A stretch of 9,343 bases of DNA from an uncultured Agitococcus sp. (GTDB taxonomy: Bacteria > Pseudomonadota > Gammaproteobacteria > Pseudomonadales > Moraxellaceae), in contig NZ_CALETI010000168.1 of NCBI RefSeq assembly GCF_937920075.1, forward strand, positions 1-9,343, in the 5' to 3' direction. How positions within the stretch are numbered: the stretch's first letter is position 1; every line of letters starts with the position of its first letter. Positions 5,566 to 9,343 of this stretch are shown here, piece by piece. Below the pieces are notes generated by a model. It had not been told where the DNA came from. It worked only from the letters and a program-made list of their open reading frames with translations, and made no database searches. The position numbers and the translations under genes were made by a program.

Positions 5566-7707
5566 ATGAAATTTCGTCAATCTTTTTTAACATTGAGTAT
5601 TTTGTTAAGTAATTATGCTTATTCTGCTGTAACCATCAATGTCAATACCACAAATGATGAGTTTGGCGAAAATCTTGCAAATTGTTCATTACGCGAGGCA
5701 ATTGAAGCAGTTAATACACGCAACCCTTTTGGCGGATGCAGGTCTGGTGAGCGTTTTGGTACTAACCGTATTGTTTTAGAAGATAACGAATATATTTTGA
5801 CGCGTGGCGAGTTAGTGGTTAAAGAAGCAATGGTTATTTTGGGTGCAAACAAAAATGATCAAGTTGATAATATTACCCAAACTAAACCCAAACGTACTGC
5901 AGCAACAACCACTATTAATGCTCAACAAAAAAATCGTATTTTTAGTACCGCAACAAGCAAAGCTGCTTTAACACTCAATCATTTAAAATTAGTTAATGGT
6001 TACCATAATGAATATGGCGGGGCTATTGTTGCAGGTGGCTTATTAGACTTATTTAATGTTGTCTTTGAAAATAATAAAGCCGATAAAATGGGAGGAGCTG
6101 TTCATCTACTAGGTAACGCTTCAGATCTATCAGCCAACAATAGCACTTGGCAACAAAATCTGGCTAATGGTGGTGTTGGCTCAGCATTAAGTATGACTTG
6201 CCTTGCTGATTTAAAGCCAACAGCACGTAATCTTGTCATTCAAAATAGTAGTTTTATTAACAATGGCTCAGGTAATGATCAAAGCATACTAGATATTTGT
6301 GGAAACTTAACTTTTAATCTTCAATCTTCTACGATTGCACAGAATAAGATTAACAATAGTGGTAATATCATTAACTTCAATGAAAATACATCACCCTTAA
6401 GTACTGTTAGTTTTCTTAATGCCACTATTATCAATAATGAAGGTGGTTCTGCATTATTTTTTGGTAAACTCGGCACCATCCAAATTAATCATTCTATATT
6501 AAGCTTTAATCAAGCTAAGAGCTGCCATAGTAATCTTGCTTCTAGTGATATTAACTATAGTGGTGATAATAATCTTTATCAAGGTTGCGATATTTTAAAA
6601 GTCGCGTCTACTACTAGCACGAACGCACATCCTAATGATCAACATATCACTTTTGGTAGTATAAATTGGACAGAACTATTTAATCCCTTAGGCAATTATG
6701 GTGGTTATACACAGGTTTATTTACCCAAGCAAAATGCACTAAGCAAACAATATGTTGTAGATAAAATCACTTCGGGTGCATGCCAAGACTATATCGATCA
6801 GCGCGGCAGTAATACACATTCTACTAGTAATGTCGAAAATTGCGATCGTGGCTCTGTTGAAAGACGTGCTGCTATTGCCGTTGTAGACAGAACAGCTTTA
6901 TTTACAAACAAAGATAAAACTGATCGTATTGTTGAAGTGAATGTTTTAGATAATGATATACCTAGCGAAACAGACTTAACCGATGATAAAGAAAATTCTA
7001 GAGGCTCTTTTGCAAAAGATGCTGAGGGTAATTACCAATTAAAGTTAACTAATGACAGTGGTGGTTTATGCACTATTCGCCATCGTACTAGCGAAAATTT
7101 ATTACCTTATGTTAAGTTTGACAATGGTGGTAAGCTAATCAATCAATTACAAAGTGGCTCCTGTAAATATAGCTTTATTGATAGCAATGGCAATCAAGCC
7201 ATTGAGGGACAACTATTTTTCACTATTGAAAATAAACTCCCCATAGCAGGTGACGACACTTTTTATCTTCAAGCTGGTGCTAGTCAAATAACTATGAATT
7301 TGACTACCAATGATAACGATGATAACGACGGTAAATATGGGGGGTTATGTACCTCAAACACCGTTAAATGTAATGGTGGTTACTATATCCGCGTTGTTGA
7401 TAGCCCTAAAATAGGCACGATTGAAGGTGAAAGTCGCCCTTGCCCTGACTATACAGATACTAATAAAAATATTTGTTATCGCGGTGATTTAATATATCAA
7501 TCGAAAAACGATCTTGCTCCTTTTAATGATAAATTCACTTATGTCGTTTATGATAATGATCTTGCCTTTTCTGCTCCTGCAACCGTCACAATTATCAGTG
7601 AAAATGCAGAAAAAGCCAACGACACAGGAGGCAGTCTTGCATGGTGGTCTCTACTTTCTTTAACTGGTTTAGCATTGTATCGTCGTAGGAACATTAAAAT
7701 TGCCTAA
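5566..7707 (+). CDS. Exported CSLREA / beta-helix protein with GlyGly-CTERM sorting tail (rhombotarget A-like)
   Basis: A 713-residue envelope protein, a paralogue in architecture of its upstream neighbour. Signal peptide 1-20 or 1-21 (SFLTLSILLSNYAYSA). The CSLREA domain has VNVNTTNDEF-like residues at 25-33 and CSLREA at 40-45, with C58 in FGGC a likely disulfide partner of C40. Beta-helix turns run from about 135 to 345 (GGAIVAGG, FNVVFENNKADKMGGAVHLLG, QNSSFINN, LNATIINN). The DQRG...CDRGSVE motif is at 411-432. Two tail domains follow (about 435-555 with VNVLDNDIP, and 557-676 with TNDNDDNDG), rich in Asp/Asn, perhaps Ca-binding. The C-terminus is Gly-Gly-Ser at 688-690, a hydrophobic stretch, then RRR at 706-708: a textbook GlyGly-CTERM signal. 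In other bacteria (VesB of Vibrio cholerae is the studied case) rhombosortase cleaves this tail in secreted proteins. No rhombosortase gene is in the window. Ribosome site AGAGGA (5551-5556) overlaps the end of the upstream gene, implying coupled translation. Confidence 0.9.
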   Translation: MKFRQSFLTLSILLSNYAYSAVTINVNTTNDEFGENLANCSLREAIEAVNTRNPFGGCRSGERFGTNRIVLEDNEYILTRGELVVKEAMVILGANKNDQVDNITQTKPKRTAATTTINAQQKNRIFSTATSKAALTLNHLKLVNGYHNEYGGAIVAGGLLDLFNVVFENNKADKMGGAVHLLGNASDLSANNSTWQQNLANGGVGSALSMTCLADLKPTARNLVIQNSSFINNGSGNDQSILDICGNLTFNLQSSTIAQNKINNSGNIINFNENTSPLSTVSFLNATIINNEGGSALFFGKLGTIQINHSILSFNQAKSCHSNLASSDINYSGDNNLYQGCDILKVASTTSTNAHPNDQHITFGSINWTELFNPLGNYGGYTQVYLPKQNALSKQYVVDKITSGACQDYIDQRGSNTHSTSNVENCDRGSVERRAAIAVVDRTALFTNKDKTDRIVEVNVLDNDIPSETDLTDDKENSRGSFAKDAEGNYQLKLTNDSGGLCTIRHRTSENLLPYVKFDNGGKLINQLQSGSCKYSFIDSNGNQAIEGQLFFTIENKLPIAGDDTFYLQAGASQITMNLTTNDNDDNDGKYGGLCTSNTVKCNGGYYIRVVDSPKIGTIEGESRPCPDYTDTNKNICYRGDLIYQSKNDLAPFNDKFTYVVYDNDLAFSAPATVTIISENAEKANDTGGSLAWWSLLSLTGLALYRRRNIKIA
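7687..7702 (+). promoter_or_regulatory. Ribosome site and TTG start of the DUF2057 gene inside the upstream stop region
   Basis: AGGA (7687-7690) lies 9 bases before TTG (7700-7702). Both are inside the last codons of the GlyGly-CTERM gene, which ends at 7707. No ATG or GTG in this frame would give a complete signal peptide, and there is no Met in the first part of the protein, so the TTG start is well supported. Confidence 0.75.
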
Positions 7708-8299
7708 AACTATTTCTCATTTATTAATTAGTGGCAGCTTAATTGCTGCCACTGCTGTTTATGCCCAAGAAAATACTGTAACACTTGATGTTCCTGAAGT
7801 TGTGCACATTTTAAGTATTAATGATCAAGAACAAAACAGTACATTTTTTGGCTCTCGTCAACATATCAAAAAACTAAATGTCGGTGAAAATACATTAACC
7901 GTACGCTATTCTCAGTTGTTTAATTTAACAGCTGACGAACATGATATTATCAAATCTAAGCCCTTAATCATTCGTTTTACTGCTGAAGCTGGCAAAAGTT
8001 ATCAACTACTCGCCTCGCCTCCTAAACGTTATGAGGCAGCGAAAGAATTTGCTAAAAATCCTGATATTCGTTTAGTCGATAAAAACACAGGTACTAGCCA
8101 AACGGCTGTTTTAGTCAAATCTACTATAAGCTCTTCTATTGTTGATAATGTAACTAAGGCTTTTCAAAACACATCCGATGACCAAAACATCAAATCTAAC
8201 ACTCTTCAACAATTGCAAGAGTTATGGCTAAAAGCCAGTCCTCAAGAACGTGAAGCTTTTGCTGCATGGTTAGCTACTAAAGCAACAAACGCTAAATAA
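7700..8299 (+). CDS. Exported DUF2057 (YccT-like) protein
   Basis: A 199-residue exported protein starting at TTG. Residues 1-22 are a signal peptide (ISGSLIAATAVYA, cut before QEN). The mature part opens with VTLDVPEVVHILSINDQEQ (27-45), the beta-strand pattern of the DUF2057/YccT family. Further family-like segments are LNVGENTLTVRYSQLF (59-74) and KPLIIRFTAEAGKSYQL (87-103). The end, LQELWLKASPQEREAFAAWL (172-191), matches in pattern the C-terminus of E. coli YccT (LKYWFQLADPQTRHHFLQWA). Length is near the family norm (about 200-220). No lipobox cysteine, no membrane segment after the signal and no catalytic motif are seen, so a soluble periplasmic or secreted protein is expected. Its start overlaps the preceding gene by 8 bases, placing it firmly in the CSLREA operon. 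A role in assembly or protection of the two large surface proteins is a guess from context only. Confidence 0.82.
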   Translation: MPKTISHLLISGSLIAATAVYAQENTVTLDVPEVVHILSINDQEQNSTFFGSRQHIKKLNVGENTLTVRYSQLFNLTADEHDIIKSKPLIIRFTAEAGKSYQLLASPPKRYEAAKEFAKNPDIRLVDKNTGTSQTAVLVKSTISSSIVDNVTKAFQNTSDDQNIKSNTLQQLQELWLKASPQEREAFAAWLATKATNAK

Positions 8300-8318
8300 T
8301 CTGTTAACGCCTCGTATA

Positions 8319-8419
8319 TTTAGGACTTACGCGGTTATCGCTTATTTGTTTACACGTCAACCATTTTCAACGGTTTTATGTTCACAAAACGCGCTAATTT
8401 CGGTGAAATGCGTAAGTCC
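8319..8419 (+). repeat. Foldback (MITE-like) element with perfect 10-bp terminal inverted repeats
   Basis: GGACTTACGC (8323-8332) and its exact reverse complement GCGTAAGTCC (8410-8419) bound a 97-bp non-coding element. It shares sequence with 2191-2288, including the TTTA just outside the left repeat (8319-8322), TTATTTGTT (8342-8350), CAACGGTTTTATG (8368-8380) and CACAAAA (8383-8389). A central stem-loop pairs AACCATT (8359-8365) with AACGGTT (8369-8375), with one mismatch and loop TTC. There is no transposase, so it would be moved in trans by an element sharing these ends. I see no convincing target-site duplication. It lies between two convergent genes and could also affect transcription ending on both sides. 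Nothing else is seen in 8300-8438. Confidence 0.8.
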
Positions 8420-8438
8420 AGATATTATCTATGAGGGA

Positions 8439-9343
8439 TTAACTTTTAAGAAATACCAATGTTACCCTCACACCATCTTGGTGATTTTGAATACTAACTT
8501 TACCACCATGTAAATTCATCACTTCTTTGACTAAGGTTAATCCGATACCTGTACTTTTTTTCTGACTATCTGGCCGCGGTAAAGAATAATAACGCTCAAA
8601 TACTTGTTCTAAGGCATACTCAGGAATTTGTTGGCCTTGATTTTCAATACTTAAACTCAGTGATGAATGATCTTGCTGTGCATTTAAGCTAATTGCATGG
8701 GCGTAAGGCGTAAAATCTAAGGCATTATCTATAATATTAGAAATCGCTTGCTCTAACCAAAAAACTTCGCCTCTAATTAGTAATGTTGTAGGTAAATGAT
8801 TGATAATTTGAATCTGCTTTTTACTAATCACTGCTTGCTTTTGCTGAATAACTTTTTGTACCAAACTTGATAAATCTACTGCTTGCTGACTAATTTGTTG
8901 TTGTTGCTCTAAACGTGCTAATAACAATAAACGTTCAATTAGTAGCTGTAGCTTATCAGTTTGCTCAATAATGTTAGTACTAAAACGTTGTCGATCTGTC
9001 TCATCTAAGTCATCCTGTAATATTTCAGCACTGGCTTTAATGGCCGTTAATGGGCTTTTTAGTTCATGGGTTAAGGTATGTACATAACTCTCAATATAGT
9101 TTTTCCCCTCTAATTCTTGACGCATCTTATCAATTGCATAGACTAAACTATTGAGTTCTTTTGCAGCCCAAAAATGCAAATTTGTTTGACGTTGTGTTGA
9201 TAAAGTTCGCGCATATTCTGCCACCTGATAAATGCCATGACGCAACCACCAAGCAACCCCACCACTTAAAATCAATGCCAAAACCACGACCCATAAGCCC
9301 TGTTTTAACATTTGTTGTTGGGCACGCTCGATAAAAGGCTGTA
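8439..9343 (-). CDS. creC: CreC-like sensor histidine kinase, C-terminal part (5' end outside window)
   Basis: The frame stays open to the window edge. Residues before the Met at 9311 (QPFIERAQQQ) continue the homology to E. coli CreC (VIKRSERRILW region), so that Met is internal and the periplasmic sensor half is missing. Numbering from that Met: a membrane helix at 5-22, a HAMP-like linker to about 68, LEGKNYIESYVHTLTHELKSPL (68-87) with phosphoacceptor H82, N-box NIIDNALDFTP (192-202), G1-region ENQGQQIP (223-230), F-box FERYYSLPR (238-246) and G2-box STGIGLTLV (253-261). EGKNYIE..., the FTP motif and IP-YAL...FERYYSLPR...QK are shared with CreC specifically. CreC phosphorylates the response regulator CreB and governs carbon-source-linked genes in enterobacteria. 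Here its partner would be upstream, outside the window. It converges on the CSLREA operon, and no creD follows it. The G1 box deviates from DxGxG. Confidence 0.85.
   Translation of the reverse strand, partial: QPFIERAQQQMLKQGLWVVVLALILSGGVAWWLRHGIYQVAEYARTLSTQRQTNLHFWAAKELNSLVYAIDKMRQELEGKNYIESYVHTLTHELKSPLTAIKASAEILQDDLDETDRQRFSTNIIEQTDKLQLLIERLLLLARLEQQQQISQQAVDLSSLVQKVIQQKQAVISKKQIQIINHLPTTLLIRGEVFWLEQAISNIIDNALDFTPYAHAISLNAQQDHSSLSLSIENQGQQIPEYALEQVFERYYSLPRPDSQKKSTGIGLTLVKEVMNLHGGKVSIQNHQDGVRVTLVFLKS

Noticed and set aside
9309..9311. ATG at 9311 as the true start of the histidine kinase
   Set aside because: The frame is open to the window edge, and the residues upstream continue the CreC homology just before the second membrane helix; a CreC protein is about 470 residues.
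1..9343. tRNA, rRNA, CRISPR arrays, complete insertion sequences, toxin-antitoxin pairs or phage genes
   Set aside because: None recognised on reading both strands; the only mobile-type signal is the pair of non-coding foldback elements.

Overview
The window looks like a chromosomal stretch of a low-GC gammaproteobacterium. The gene order DUF2066 protein, PerM-type permease, Hda is typical of gammaproteobacteria. The CSLREA proteins with a GlyGly-CTERM tail resemble the 'rhombotarget A' proteins known from Acinetobacter and relatives, so a Moraxellaceae-like host is my best guess. This rests on protein resemblance from memory, not on a search.

Region 1 (1-2181, + strand) is a tightly packed core block. 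It holds the C-terminal end of a DUF2066 protein, a complete AI-2E/PerM-family membrane protein, and Hda, the regulatory inactivator of DnaA, whose start overlaps the perM stop by 4 bases. Region 2 (2182-2316) is a short non-coding gap filled largely by a decayed foldback element of about 95 bp. Region 3 (2317-3108) encodes a 263-residue MerR-family regulator. Region 4 (3109-3339) is a structured leader. It contains an imperfect dyad set against a TATAAT-like -10 box, a second inverted repeat around it, and a 19-bp inverted repeat that would form a hairpin in the 5' leader of the next operon.

Region 5 (3340-8299, + strand) is a three-gene envelope operon. It encodes two large exported parallel beta-helix proteins that both begin with a CSLREA domain and end in a membrane anchor or sorting tail, then a small exported DUF2057 (YccT-like) protein read from a TTG start overlapping the previous gene. 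The second CSLREA protein has a textbook GlyGly-CTERM tail, the signal cut by rhombosortase. The first has a divergent tail and a coiled-coil insertion of about 125 residues inside its CSLREA domain. Region 6 (8300-8438) carries a well-preserved copy of the same foldback element, with 10-bp perfect terminal inverted repeats. Region 7 (8439-9343, - strand) is the C-terminal part of a CreC-like sensor histidine kinase that runs off the window and converges on the envelope operon.

The two foldback copies lie in the same orientation and bracket the MerR gene plus the envelope operon, separating this accessory block from core genes on both sides. The working picture is an accessory surface-protein module, perhaps controlled by its neighbouring MerR regulator, inserted or maintained between hda and a creC-like gene. 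The regulatory link and the mobility are inferences.
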